Notes: generated by a model from the sequence alone, not told the origin. A stretch of 64,000 bases of DNA from Skeletonema tropicum (GCA_037178625.1 CM074133.1:3038001-3102000); one strand, 5' to 3'; shown: positions 8,884-20,211, counted from the first letter of the stretch. Program-made: numbers and translations.

Positions 8884-11800
8884 ATGATACTGAAAAGACG
8901 ACACGCAGCAATAGCGGCAACTGCAGCTACCACCGCGTTGCTTTGTCCACTTGATGTGCATGGAGCACATCATCACGGCCATCAAGCGTTCGTTTCAACG
9001 CCCATCATCATAGATATGACTACGAAGCAGCATTATACTGCACACAGATCTTCTCGATTAGAGTATTCGAAAGATCATGAAAATAACATCAACATTTGGC
9101 TGCCTACCGAACACATTGCCACGGCTGCATCATCAAATAATAATAACGCAAAAACTAGTCACGGTTGGGACAATTTCCCCACATCAATAGACAACGCCGA
9201 AATAGACGATAATTACAACATTATAGATGATTGGGTAGATGCCAAGAAACGACGTAGTCGAAGATTGCAATCGTTAGAGGATGTCAATGTTGAAAATGGT
9301 AAAAAGTTGAATTATAGAGCGAGGGAGCAGGAGAAGGTGGAGGAGTGGAGGAGATCTAGACGGGAGCATAGGCAGTCTGCCTCGACATCCAAACAACCAC
9401 TGATAGACGACGAAACTACCACCAACAATAATAATAACAATAATGACCCGCAGAGCAGCAGTAACATCAATAGACTCGATCTACCATACAACGATATATC
9501 ACAGCTCTCCGCAATTCAATCAAATGCTCCAGCAATCCTCCTCCCATCGGGTCCTGGCACCGGTAAATCTCACGTATTATCACTTCGAATTGCGTACTTG
9601 TTGCAAAAGTGGGTGCAGCATTGGCAATTTCGTCAACAGACATCAAATAATGAACAATCATCACTTCCAATGGGAGGAGAAGAAGAAGTATGCTCACCTG
9701 ATTCAATGATCATACTAAGCTTCACCAACAATGATGCTCTACGACTCAAAGAACGTGCCTTAGACTACCTCTACCCCACCACGAATGAAGACACTACCAT
9801 GAGAAATCAAACATCCAAATCGTTATGGAGTGGAACAATGCATGCGTTTTCATTGGCAATATTGACCAAGTATACCTCATCTTCTTCTTCTGGTGTCGCG
9901 CCGCCATTGAGAGTGTTGCCGGCACGAGAGATGAAGAATCGGGTTGCTGCTTCATTACGTTCACTTTTGGATGGAGGATCAACAACTACTGCTGGTGACG
10001 AAAGTGATGGTGGTAACAGTAGTAGTAGTAGTAGCAAAAACAGTAATGCACGTACTGAGGGATGGTATAGAGAATTACAACTACGTCATATCCAAACATT
10101 GAATGATGTAGGTCATTCACGATCCATCCTATTTCAGAATATAGTGCGGTGTATTGATCTTTGGAAGGAGGCCAATATGCCTTTGGCTTCGGCTGATAAT
10201 CATTTGACGATTATTGAGAGGGAGGGTGACGGTGGAAGTGATGAGGTGGAGGAAGGAGTGAGGAGTGATTGTGTGGAATTGGCTGTGAGGTTGGGTATAC
10301 CGAAGAGTTCGGCTTTGTTGGCGTTAGATGTCTTCCCAGAGTATCAGGTGAGTATCTTCTAACGCTGTTGTTCATGAAAATATCATTTTGCCGTGTTATT
10401 GCCAACTAACACTTGCCATCATTTTGTTCGTTAACTCTCTCAGGCACGACATGCTGTCGCTGGAACAGTCGACCCGTCAGATCTTGCTGGAATGGCTTAC
10501 CGACACTTACTCGAGAATCCAAAGTCACTCCATCTCCTACGATCAAAGCTAAAACACATTATTATCGATGAATATCAAGATATGTCCGTCTCTCAACACG
10601 CCTTGCTGAGGTTGGTAGTACGTGGAGTTGTTGGTGACGAGGACATTGTTTCATCCCATTCAAATCATGTCGCTAAACGGGAGAAGTTGCCAATTCTTCT
10701 GGATGCAATGGATCTTATCGGTGGAAGCAAGTCCGAAGAAGCAAGTTATAGCGTTCCTAGTCTTTTCTGTGCGGGTGATTCTAGCCAGTCCATCTACGGG
10801 TGGCGAGGAGCAGCTCCGTTGCTAACTGTCGACGGATTCCGGAAGGATTTCCCACAGGGCGTTGTTGCACCGCTAGATACATGCTATCGTCTCCCAACTG
10901 ACATTTTAGATGCTGCCAATATGCTCCTACCATCCAACACATCACGAGGTAATACAGGTGTTGTGTCAAAGTCAACCACATCGTTTGACGTGAGCCCTGC
11001 TGCGGCAGCCAAAGTTGCATCGAACGTATCAGGCGGCGGCTCTCCGTCCAACAGAGATCAAACTAAAGGGAATACTCTACTGGGAAATGAGCTCCTCTTA
11101 TCAAAAGGAATGAAGAAGCTAGACAGCACAGTTCTGATCCATGGCCTCTGGGATGAAAGAGAGGAGGCGAAATACATTGCCTCGACAATCAGAAGAAGAT
11201 CTAAGGAACGCCGAAAGGCGCTGCTGAAAGCGCTGAGAAACCTCGACGATAATATTTCCGCAGCACAAGAGGAAGAGCTCCTTGATTTGACTGATGTTGC
11301 TGTGCTGGTGCGATCATCAAAACAAATCAATCTGTTAGAGGAAGCACTAACAAAAGCTGGTATACCTTTCACCGTTGCTGATAGACACGACGGCGAAGGT
11401 CCTGCCGCTTCTTTGGTGCAGAGGAAAAGATCAGGAAAGGAGGAGACGATTCCAATGAAACCTGTTATTATCATGACAATGCACAAAGCCAAGGGCGAGG
11501 AGTTTGACGACATTTACTTGGCCGGTTGGACAGAGGGAGAATTTCCCCATCCCGAGGCGATGTCGAGCAATCGAATCCATGAGGAACGTCGTCTCGCCTA
11601 TGTTGCCCTCACACGCGCAAGGCAGAGAGTCGTGATAACTCACTCGTTCATGAGTAGGAAGTTGCACTTTGGTAGAGACGGTGCCAAGCGTTTCGTTACA
11701 AGTCAGGTAGCACCTAGCCGGTTCTTGTACGAGCTTGTTCCCTCAAAGAAGCGCATGGATGGCCTTGTCAATAAAAATGAAGTCCTCGGCGGTGATAATG

Positions 11801-12531
11801 TCGGTACATTTTGGGATCGAAGCGCAGGGATAAAGGATTATGTTGCTGGGACGAACATCCCTCAATGGTTTCAAGAGTCGTTTCAGAAACCTGCCGGCTA
11901 CGTATCTAGAATAGAAGATGTACGGCCACACACAACTTTATTGGAGAATGCGTCTTTGACTGAGTCGGAGGGGCAGTCGGAAGAGGTGACAACACCGTTT
12001 GATTTGTCAAGTGATGCTAGTCTGGTCTCTTCTCAGAACGAAGGAAAAGAGATGTCTGATTCAATGGTCGGGGACGAAGATGAGATCGAGATGAATTCTG
12101 CTGCAGGTATGAGTGCCGATTATTCTTCAATGACTGTTTTGCAATTGAAGCACATCCTCCGTAGCAAAGGTTTAAAAGTCAGCGGAAGGAAATCTATTTT
12201 GATTGAGAGATTGGAGTCCGAGACTGGGAGTGCGTCTTCATCTATATCTACGAACGCCAATGCTGCCGCCAGCGATTCGTCAATTACTGTTGAGCAGCTG
12301 GACCGTATCCTCCAAAGAAAAGGCTTGAAAGCTGGTACAAGAAAAGAAGTTCTCATTGAGAGGCTGAAGTCTGAAAATATACCTATCGAGAATTCCCTGC
12401 TTGTTTATCTCTCAATGACGATCGTTCAGATAAAGAAAACTCTTCGCAGCAAAGGATTGAAAGTTAGCGGCAGGAAAGCTGAGCTTGTTCAAAGGGTGAT
12501 GTCATCATTAAGTACCTTCCGACGAAGTTAA
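8884..12531 (+). CDS. Plastid-targeted UvrD/PcrA-type DNA helicase with three SAP motifs
   Basis: Two exons: 8884-10347 and 10444-12531, with a 96-bp intron (GTGAGT...CTCTCAG, phase 0), giving 1183 aa. The N-terminus is a signal peptide (AIAATAATTALLCPL) followed by HQAF-VSTP, a diatom plastid-import motif. Superfamily 1A helicase motifs are in order: Walker A GPGTGKS (about 222-229), motif Ia SFTNNDALRLKERA, motif II IIIDEYQDM (about 527), motif III AGDSSQSIYGWRGA (about 598), motif V MHKAKGEEFDDIYLAG (about 834) and motif VI YVALTRARQR (about 873). The tail has three SAP-type repeats at about 1049, 1100 and 1145, each 'MT(V/I)xQLKxxLRSKGLKVSGRK'-like. The predicted job is ATP-dependent 3'-5' unwinding in plastid DNA repair or replication, with the SAP motifs anchoring it to DNA. 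SAP repeats on a UvrD helicase are unusual. Confidence 0.92.
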
Positions 12532-12734
12532 ATTGGCAAGCACTGTGCCCAAAACTGACCTTATTGATTAGAGGTATTTCTTTAGATAGGATACCTTGCT
12601 GTTAGAGATCTAACATTTCTATTAGATATCGCCTCCTTGTTGCGTGCGCCCTTTAGATTACCTTGACCTATTCTGATTTTGTATTTGATTGCATTCATGG
12701 TATCCAATGCTTTTAACAATCCTCCCCTCAGAGA

Positions 12735-13658
12735 CTACATTTCATCTAGAATCCGACCAAATTCTTCGGCTGCTTCCCTCTGCGGACTGTTGGTTGCATC
12801 TACAGCGGCATGGTGTGCACGGAGAGTAGCTGCAAGGTCATCTTTGCTGAAAAATCCCCTCTTGAACAAGTTCAACAGTGCTTCCATTGAACGGTCTTCT
12901 CCCTGTGTGGCGGCAATGATCCAATGTTTCACTCCTCTGTCAGCATTGCCACTACTCCCTTCATTGCATCCAAGTTGGAACCTAGCCAAAGGATGACCAC
13001 CAATTGCAACCTCTTCTAGATGGTACATTTGCTTCACTCTATCCTTCTCAACACCTTCACCAGTATAATACGAAAGTGCCACTTTGAAGTGCGCTTGCTC
13101 ATTGCCCAATTCAGCAGCCTTAATCCAATACTCAACTGCTCCAATTCCAATAGAATCTCCTTTGCTGTACTGCACCGATCCTTGGTCAATCAAAGCATCT
13201 GGATCATTCACCTCTACTCGTTCCATCCTCAGCTTGTCACATTCTTCCTCTGTTTTGGCAGAGGGCACACGGCAGAATGGACATGATGGAGCCAATGATG
13301 CTTCCTCCCCTCGTAACATATTGGTGTAATCGCAACCAACACAAATGATTTTACTGCAACACTGATACATGGTATATTTCGATTCATCAAGCGGCTTGTC
13401 AAGCGGCAGTGGAATCATGCAGATCGGACAGTCCCCAAGATGACTGCTCTCCGGTTGCTTGAATAAAAGCTCATCGCGTAATTCAGCCGCTCGCCTTTTG
13501 CACGTTTCTTCGTGCTGCGATTTATCGTCCTGCTGACATTCATCGCTGCAATATCGAACTAGATCGCAATTGGTACATTCCTTCAATTCGACGTCATCAA
13601 CTTTTGAGACGCCGCAGGAAGCACAACAAAATGCGTCCGCCTCATTATCAGAGCTCAT
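12735..13658 (-). CDS. MYND zinc-finger / RING-like / Sel1-repeat protein
   Basis: 307 aa, single exon, ATG at 13658. The MYND finger is at residues of about 11-55 (CCASCGVSKVDDVELKEC, then YCSDECQQDD, H, C). A second Cys-rich, RING-like block follows (CPICMIPLPL ... CCSKIICVGC ... CPFC). Residues of about 150-260 are Sel1/TPR-like repeats (AAELGNEQAHFKVALSYYTG, then GGHPLARFQLG). The family is strongly amplified here (14625, 19291, and broken copies at 15690, 20935 and 34728). MYND and Sel1 domains mediate protein-protein contacts; the specific role is unknown. Confidence 0.88.
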   Translation of the reverse strand: MSSDNEADAFCCASCGVSKVDDVELKECTNCDLVRYCSDECQQDDKSQHEETCKRRAAELRDELLFKQPESSHLGDCPICMIPLPLDKPLDESKYTMYQCCSKIICVGCDYTNMLRGEEASLAPSCPFCRVPSAKTEEECDKLRMERVEVNDPDALIDQGSVQYSKGDSIGIGAVEYWIKAAELGNEQAHFKVALSYYTGEGVEKDRVKQMYHLEEVAIGGHPLARFQLGCNEGSSGNADRGVKHWIIAATQGEDRSMEALLNLFKRGFFSKDDLAATLRAHHAAVDATNSPQREAAEEFGRILDEM

Positions 13659-14624
13659 TATTCGATGGGCTTAGGATAGTTGTGCGGAGCTTTGTCGTTA
13701 TAGGTTTACTATTGATCGACGAAGACATTGCATGGTATGGTATCTGCCTCTTGAGAGGTATGGTAGGCTAGGGCAGGTTCCTAATGGGAGTCCACCATCA
13801 TTGCACCCAAATTTCAAATTTCCGTTACTAGGGTGCACCGTGTGCGAGGAAAAGAGAAGAGATAAAGCAGTTGTACATAGGCGCAGCACGCAGCCGAGGC
13901 TGAACAGTGAGCGGCAACCTCAGGAAGGCACAGGTATCTTGATTTTCGAACGCTGAACCCATGCCTGCGTGAGGCAGGCGATGGGGTCAGCGGCAGATTC
14001 TTCTCACTACTCACTAACTTAAGCTAATAAAATTCTTTTCTCTAGAGCATTGTCTAGTCGTATCATAGCTTATGCGGGCAGCATTACTTATTCGATCAAA
14101 TGAGTCAGTTGTACGATTCGAAACGATAGGGTGCCAAAAGAATCGCTGTAACATTTGTGTGACGATATTCGAACTTACTGTTATGTTGGTGTAACAAAAT
14201 GTAACAATGACTAACCCTAACAAAATTCCTTCCCGCAATAATTAAGGATTTCTACACTTAAGGGCTTCCCGCAATTTCTCAAAACGAATGTGAACAACCC
14301 TGGATTCTTGAGTATTCGTTTTTGTTCTTGGCGCTTCACGGGTCCCTCCCCGTTCGCGATTATTTTGAGTGCCTTTCGAAAGAATCAGGGAAATGGTGTG
14401 GCATTCTAACAAGCAACTATGTAAAATAATAATCTTTCTATTACTTGGCTCTTGCTAGAGGGCGAGTTGGGCCGGCGGGCGGCTAGCTGGCGATACAATA
14501 ACAATAACAACAACAACAACAACAACAGCGGGTCAATGCTTATCTCGAAAGTCAGACTGGAGAACTCTTCGATCGTTGCGAGGACCACCAGACGTGAACG
14601 TGCACTCAAATTATTCTATTCAGG
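13659..14624. other. Intergenic between divergent MYND genes, with a CAA microsatellite
   Basis: No convincing gene. An (ACA/CAA)n microsatellite lies at about 14495-14527. The remainder separates two divergently transcribed MYND/Sel1 paralogues and probably contains their promoters. Confidence 0.5.
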
Positions 14625-15560
14625 ATGAGTAATACGGAGGCGGAGGTGGACACATCTTGTTGTGCCTCATGCGGTATCGCCGGAGTTGATGACATCAAGT
14701 TGAAGGAATGTGATCGTTGTGATCTCGTAAAGTATTGCAGCGATGAGTGTCAGAAAGAACATACATCGCAGCACGAAGAAGCGTGCAAAAAGCGGGCGGC
14801 TGAATTACGTGATGAATTATTATTCAAGCAACCGGAAAGCAGCCATTTTGGCGATTGCCCGATCTGCATGATCCCTCTGCCGCTTGATAGACAGAAATCT
14901 GCTATGAGTACGTGCTGCAGTAAAGTAATTTGCAATGGCTGCACTCTTGCCAATCATAGGCGAGAGTTCGAAGCGAAGATGAAGAGCAAATGCCCATTCT
15001 GTCGAGAAGCGACGCCTACAACTGATAAAGGAATGTATGAACAATTGATGAGAAGAATGAAAGTGAATGATCCAGAAGCGTTGAACCATCAGGGAATGAT
15101 ACAGTTCTACAAAGGAGATTTTAGTGGGGCGTTTGAAAATTGGGCAAAGGCTGCTCAGTTGGGAGATGTCGATGCACATTATAAACTCTCAAATATGTAT
15201 TCTGATGGGCTTGGTGTTGAGAAGGATAGGGGGAAGGAAATGTACCATGTGGAAGAGGCTGCCATTGGCGGTCACCCTTATGCCAGATACAATCTTGGAT
15301 GCGAGGAGATGAGAAATGGCAATATTGAAAGAGGAGTGAAACATTGGATAATCGCTGCCAGGCAGGGACAAGATGGTGCTACCAAACCATTGATGAAACT
15401 ATTCAAGAGGGGATTTGTCAGCAAAGAGGACCTTGCAGCTGCTCTCCGTGCACACCAGGCCGCTGTAGATGCAACCAGGTGTCCGCAGAGGGAAGCAGCC
15501 GAAGAATTCGTGAGGGAAAATAATATAAGACAGGCGCAAATAAAAAGAGCTAGAGGGTAA
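14625..15560 (+). CDS. MYND zinc-finger / RING-like / Sel1-repeat protein
   Basis: 311 aa, single exon, ATG at 14625. Same layout as the 12735 gene: MYND finger (CCASCGIAGVDDIKLKEC ... YCSDECQKEH), the invariant block AAELRDELLFKQPESSH, CPICMIPLPL, RING-like CCSKVICNGC and CPFC, then two Sel1 repeats (AAQLGDVDAHYKLSNMYSDG, GGHPYARYNLG) and the family tail KEDLAAALRAHQAAVDAT. The C-terminal end RQAQIKRARG lies in the left arm of an inverted repeat. All zinc ligands appear present, so it is probably functional. Confidence 0.88.
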   Translation: MSNTEAEVDTSCCASCGIAGVDDIKLKECDRCDLVKYCSDECQKEHTSQHEEACKKRAAELRDELLFKQPESSHFGDCPICMIPLPLDRQKSAMSTCCSKVICNGCTLANHRREFEAKMKSKCPFCREATPTTDKGMYEQLMRRMKVNDPEALNHQGMIQFYKGDFSGAFENWAKAAQLGDVDAHYKLSNMYSDGLGVEKDRGKEMYHVEEAAIGGHPYARYNLGCEEMRNGNIERGVKHWIIAARQGQDGATKPLMKLFKRGFVSKEDLAAALRAHQAAVDATRCPQREAAEEFVRENNIRQAQIKRARG

Positions 15561-15628
15561 TTTAAAAATATCTAGCGCCAAGCCTGCAGAACAAAATTTA
15601 CCCTAGCACATTTTATTTGCGCCTGTCT
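15528..15628. repeat. Perfect 18-bp inverted repeat across the 3' end of the 14625 gene
   Basis: AGACAGGCGCAAATAAAA at 15528-15545 and its exact reverse complement at 15611-15628 could pair into a stem with a 65-nt loop containing the stop codon at 15558-15560. Similarity continues imperfectly past the outer ends. It may be a transcript 3'-end structure or the scar of a local inverted duplication. Confidence 0.7.
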
Positions 15629-15689
15629 CACATATTACTTATGTAGGTTGGAAGCAAAATTGTTTCGAGATCATAACACGAATGCAAGG

Positions 15690-16000
15690 AAACGAGCGAT
15701 GCAAACGATTTGGTTGTACTAAATTGATTAGTCATGCAGTGCTTGCGTTTGATTATTTCACTAAGGGAGTCCAATTGGTTGGTTTACAAGCGCATTTTCA
15801 ATCATGTGTTGAAAGAACGAGAAGAATGAAGTTTATCACTTGGAACAGGCTGCCAATCGTGTGCATCAATTTGCAAGCAGAGTCGACGTCAAACTTGGCG
15901 TAGGCCAAGCTATGGCAAATCTTAAGGTACTACATCAAATAGAATTGTCAGTAAAGAGGACATTGTCGCACAACGAAAAGTCCTCATAGGGAGGTGGCAC
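15690..16000 (+). pseudogene. Decayed Sel1-repeat remnant of a MYND/Sel1 gene
   Basis: Short in-frame pieces match the Sel1 region of the neighbouring paralogues: FDYFTKGVQLVGLQAHFQS (compare FEYFTKGTQLGDAEAHF at 19291), a 'YHLEQAA'-like piece near 15835, and SKEDIVAQRKVL near 15950. Frameshifts and lost segments separate them and no MYND finger remains. It is a dead copy in the 14.6-21.6 kb cluster. Confidence 0.65.
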
Positions 16001-16430
16001 AAACTCGTCGAGAAGTACGCTGGAATCTTAGACACATGCACCCTAAGCTTCTGAGATCACATCCTTATCTTGGAAGGAGAATGAAACTGGATACAAAGAG
16101 GATGAAGTGCAGTTGTACAGAGAGTTGTACAGTACAGCTGCCACTGTCATCTCACACAGATTGGATCGGAAGTGAAGCGGTGTGATCTGGATGTGGCATA
16201 CTTATCAATCAGGGCGAGCGGAAATTCATACAAGAAATAAAATGTTAGTTTCTCGGTAACGGCTCGACAGTTCCACTGCTTCCTCTACTCATTCTATCTA
16301 GAGCTATCTGATGCGATTGATTTCTCGCTGAGTTGACTAGCGTTACACAAACTACAACAGGTAAAAGTTTGTGATTCACATGCGCTTCGACCGTCTACCA
16401 AACTTTTAATCTTCATCAACAAAGACCACA

Positions 16431-17949
16431 TAGCTGTCTTAAATCAACAAACCTATGAGGTAGATTTTTTTGTGTACGTAGGAATCGTCCAAGAAGCGGT
16501 ACCAAAGTGGCGCCAACGATCATCGAGCACATCGTCACCATGGGATTTCCGCCCGATCATCGTACTTTACTAGAGGCATGGTGTTATTATATAAAAGATG
16601 TAATGCTCGGGGTATTTATATGGATATATATGAATGTATGAAGTGACTTGATATGTACCGATTTTTACATTTGATGCAAAATAAAAGCCAATCAGTGCAC
16701 ATGGATGTTTATCCTCATCTCCTCCGTGATCAATGAACGATGGTGCTATAACAAATATTTCAGCACTATCGACACCAAACACTGTTAAAATAACGATTAT
16801 ACAGTTATGTTATGAATGTGTATATCTTTTTGTTGCATAATAATTCGTTTTGAGGCCCACAGATCCCTGTCATTCAACACAAACACTTGTGTTTGAACAC
16901 CTATCTCCTACAAGAGAATACACTTTGTGCATTCCAACGATGTCAGCAGTGACCATATGCAGCTTTATCCGTCAACCATTACTTCATTGAAACCGGAGAA
17001 TCATAACAAGTCACTGAAGATTCCACTCCGATCTATTCAGAGCAATGTAGCGCCATAACAACAGCCTTCTTCGGAGACAATATGTGCACTTATTCCACCC
17101 TGATTGAACTTCAAGTCACACAACTATGACCCTGTCTCTCCAATCAAATGCAATAGTTGCTGTGCCTTTGTTGTCGGATGGTGAGGTTGGATTGAACAAC
17201 GAAACCATTGCAGTTTGTTCGAGGAATGGCCATGTGTTGGGCTATGGTGATACCAAGGCTGAGTTCGCCGATGGTAGTGTAGTCAGTGAAATCGGATCTC
17301 CTTAACAGCTCCATGGCACAAAGCGATCCTTCCATATTATTGAGAGCTCTCCTGTCGTGTTTAGTTGTCTCGTCATGATCAGAGGTCGGAATAGAGCAAT
17401 GAAATGGGTGACATTTGTGTGTAATCGATGATGTGATGTGCAGCAGCAACATGGTGCCTGACGGAGTGCTATGGCCATATGAAGTCACTAACAATGAATC
17501 ACACCGACACCCAATGTCTATATGTATAAGCGGCGGCGAGGGTTGATGGAGAGAGGCCGATTGTACCATTCATATTGAGTGGAATTGGACGATGATGCTA
17601 CGATGATGGTAATTTGCGCTGCTATAGCGGCATTTTGATTTGCGTCTCTGCTCTTTAATAACTAAGTTGGGTAGGCTCGGCTTTGGATTCCTTGTGTTCT
17701 AAGCTATTCATGGACTACCATACCCAACCACCTGTAGATGTAATGGAGGAGGTGTGGTTTTTTATGTTATGGCACTTTTATGGCGGAAATGGTGCCATGG
17801 CGTGGTGGATTGTCGCGGTGGTGGAACTTTTTGGTGGTGGCCAAAAACACATTTGGGGGCTCTTCTGACCTTCTCAAGTGCCGGATGGAGCTACATACTA
17901 TTCCTACGTACATACGCTACCCCGTAGGGTCCGTGATTTAAGACAGCTA
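16431..17949. mobile_element. TA-flanked inverted-repeat element, non-autonomous
   Basis: The left end GCTGTCTTAAATCA (from 16433) is matched by its reverse complement ending at 17947, both bordered by TA. The TIR continues for about 51 bp with gaps: CCTATGAGGTAG against CCTACGGGGTAG, then TACGTAGGAAT on both sides. The roughly 1.5-kb interior has only short unrelated open frames (for example a minus-strand frame at 17144-17569 with no recognisable domain). The TA flanks suggest the Tc1/mariner group, but the TA could be chance. The 10-mer TACGTAGGAA also lies in the TIRs of the 36065-40135 transposon. Confidence 0.7.
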
Positions 17950-18031
17950 TAACTTATCATTACTTTGATTCTTGTTGCATTATCATTTCACCACAATCTG
18001 AGCTCAAAGACGAACGATAACATGCAATATT

Positions 18032-18538
18032 TTATTCGTCATCCTCTCTTGGCTCCCTAGGCGGAGGAGGCGGTGGTGGAAAACTCCCTGCATCAATCAA
18101 GTCCAACGTACCCTCCTTCCCAAACAAAATCACCTTATCACTCGTTCGAATATGTATCAGCTCCATTCCATCATTTGCACCACTATCAACCGCCAATTGC
18201 TTCAACTCTTCAAATGCATTTAGTAACGAATTATCCTCAAACGCGCTAGGGTTGACCTTAACCTTGACAACGGTATGCTGATCAAGTAATTGTCGGAGTG
18301 AATTGCCATGAGATTTCGTGGCTCCCTTGCCTCCGATGCGGAGAAGGGGTTTCTTGGCGTGCTGCCATGCCTTTTGTCGATTGCCACTTAGTGGTTCGAA
18401 GGCAGCGTTACTATCGGATGATGAAGAATTAAGAGACCAAGATTGATGATTGCTGCATAGTTGACTTTGAGGAATAACGAAGGCTACCGACTGAGAGGAC
18501 AGAAGTGCCAACAAAAGAAATGATAGGAGTCGATACAT
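18032..18538 (-). CDS. Plastid-targeted CRM (YhbY-like) RNA-binding protein
   Basis: 168 aa, ATG at 18538. The N-terminal signal peptide MYRLLSFLLLALLSS is followed by QSVAF-VIPQ, the diatom plastid import motif. The body holds a CRS1-YhbY (CRM) fold: KKPLLRIGGKGATKSHGNS (the GxxG-type RNA-binding loop is GGKG), then LRQLLDQHTVVKVKVN and a C-terminal strand DKVILFGKEGTLDLI. The tail is proline-rich (PPPPPPPREPREDDE). CRM proteins bind RNA in ribosome assembly or group II intron splicing; a plastid ribosome or intron role is inferred. A truncated copy is at 20580-20843, so the gene belongs to a duplicated CRM(-)/MYND(+) pair. Confidence 0.85.
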   Translation of the reverse strand: MYRLLSFLLLALLSSQSVAFVIPQSQLCSNHQSWSLNSSSSDSNAAFEPLSGNRQKAWQHAKKPLLRIGGKGATKSHGNSLRQLLDQHTVVKVKVNPSAFEDNSLLNAFEELKQLAVDSGANDGMELIHIRTSDKVILFGKEGTLDLIDAGSFPPPPPPPREPREDDE

Positions 18539-19290
18539 AATGAACGATGGCTCTTCTGCAGGGCCGAGAATAAGTATTTAGGGCGACGGTTGTAATTGTG
18601 CAAGTTGACACCGCATGGATAGACACGTCAACTGCTGTTATCAAGGATAGATGTAGTGATGATGTGATGGCATCAAGCTCATGATGGTCCGGTTTCAATG
18701 GATGTCGCATCATACTAATTCCGTCGTACAATGGTACTTTGCATCCGAAAATCCTCCCTTGTTTGAGAAGGGCCTCAAAAAGCTAGCAAAATGGAGCATC
18801 ACAGGCCATCTATCACCCATAGCAACCTTGATGATCTGGCGACCTCTGCAAGGAATACGAATGTCTTCTGGTGAATACTAATAATGACGACACCAACATC
18901 CCGATTACCAACAATCAACAGCAACGACGGTCCTTTATTCTTCGCTTGCTTCTTCGATACACAAAAAGATTCTCATGGACTCTACACATTCTAAGTCTCA
19001 TTGTAGCCCTAATCAATCTATTCGCTCACTTCAGTAGTAGTACTAGTGGCGAGGCATTATTCAAGTGGAGTAATGTCTATGGAGTTGATATCAATAAATC
19101 AATAAATTGCGGATGCACAGATCTTCACCTGCGACCCACAGCCAGCTACATCATTACTGAATCGGTGGCTACATCGCATACCCTGGCAGAAGTAATTCAT
19201 CTGGAATCTGGCCTTATTTTGTGAGAGGAGGCGTTCATTTAAATAGGGTTGTTGAAGCATCCTTGGGCGCAAAACCGGTGGTAAAATAAA
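18539..19290. other. Intergenic, possible small frame
   Basis: A plus-strand open frame at 18871-19224 (117 aa; conceptual GTG start) encodes one hydrophobic segment (FSWTLHILSLIVALINLFAHF) and no known domain. I do not call it a gene. The rest should hold promoters of the divergent CRM and MYND genes. Confidence 0.35.
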
Positions 19291-20211
19291 ATGAGCGAAG
19301 AGGTTGGGGTTGACACATCTACATCATGCTGTGCTTCCTGTGGTATCGCAGAAGTTGATGACGTCAAATTGAAAGAATGTGATGATTGCGATCTCATTAG
19401 ATATTGCAGTGATGAATGTCAGAGAGATCATAGATCGCAGCACGAAGAAGCGTGCAAGAAGCGAGCGTCTGAATTACGAGATGAATTATTATTCAAGCAG
19501 CCGGAGAGCACCCATCTCGGGGATTGTCCGATCTGTATGATCCCTCTGCTGCCTGATTTAGAGAAAAAATGTACGACATATCATTGTTGCAGTAAATTAA
19601 TTTGTCATGGCTGTTATCATGCCAATCTGTTGCGACAGTTAGAAGCGAAGACGAAGAGCAATAAATGCCCGTTTTGTCGAGAAGCGATGCCTGGTACTGT
19701 TGAAGGAATAGATGAACAAAGGATGAAAAGAATAAAAATGGATGATCCAGATGCGTTGACCCACCAAGGATTAAAACAGTATGAGAAAGGAGATTATAGT
19801 GGGGCATTTGAGTATTTCACAAAGGGTACTCAGTTGGGAGATGCGGAGGCGCATTTTCTACTGGCAGTTTTGTATGACGAGGGTGTTGGTGCGGTGAAGG
19901 ATGAGAGGAAGGGAATTTACTATCTAGAGGAGGCTGCCATTGGTGGTCACCCGACTGCTAGATACAATCTTGGATGCCACGAGTTGAACATTGGCAATAT
20001 TGAGAGAGGAGTGAAACATTTGGTCATCGCCGCCACACAAGGAGATGACCGATCAATCAAAGCACTGATGAAACTGTTCAAGGTAGGATTTGTCAGCAAA
20101 GAGGAACTTGCAGCTGCTCTCCGTGCACACCAGGCCGCCGTAGATGCATTCAAGAGTCCGCAGAGGGACAAAGCCGAAGAATTCGCGAGGAGCAACGGCA
20201 TTCTCATATAA
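19291..20211 (+). CDS. MYND zinc-finger / RING-like / Sel1-repeat protein
   Basis: 306 aa, single exon, ATG at 19291. MYND finger CCASCGIAEVDDVKLKEC ... YCSDECQRDH, spacer ASELRDELLFKQPESTH, CPICMIPLLP, RING-like HCCSKLICHGCYHA and CPFCREAMP, Sel1 repeats (GDYSGAFEYFTKGTQLGDAE; GGHPTARYNLG) and tail KEELAAALRAHQAAVDA. It appears intact. It is the plus-strand half of the CRM/MYND pair whose decayed duplicate lies at 20580-21611. Confidence 0.88.
   Translation: MSEEVGVDTSTSCCASCGIAEVDDVKLKECDDCDLIRYCSDECQRDHRSQHEEACKKRASELRDELLFKQPESTHLGDCPICMIPLLPDLEKKCTTYHCCSKLICHGCYHANLLRQLEAKTKSNKCPFCREAMPGTVEGIDEQRMKRIKMDDPDALTHQGLKQYEKGDYSGAFEYFTKGTQLGDAEAHFLLAVLYDEGVGAVKDERKGIYYLEEAAIGGHPTARYNLGCHELNIGNIERGVKHLVIAATQGDDRSIKALMKLFKVGFVSKEELAAALRAHQAAVDAFKSPQRDKAEEFARSNGILI

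Noticed and set aside
11058..11513. 151-aa minus-strand open frame
   Set aside because: It lies opposite the UvrD-like helicase exon, whose motifs define the coding strand.
17144..17569. 141-aa minus-strand frame inside the TA-flanked element
   Set aside because: Compositionally random, no domain, no paralogue in the window.
18871..19224. 117-aa plus-strand frame with one hydrophobic segment
   Set aside because: No ATG at its start, no homology to anything in the window, and it falls in a promoter-sized gap between divergent genes.
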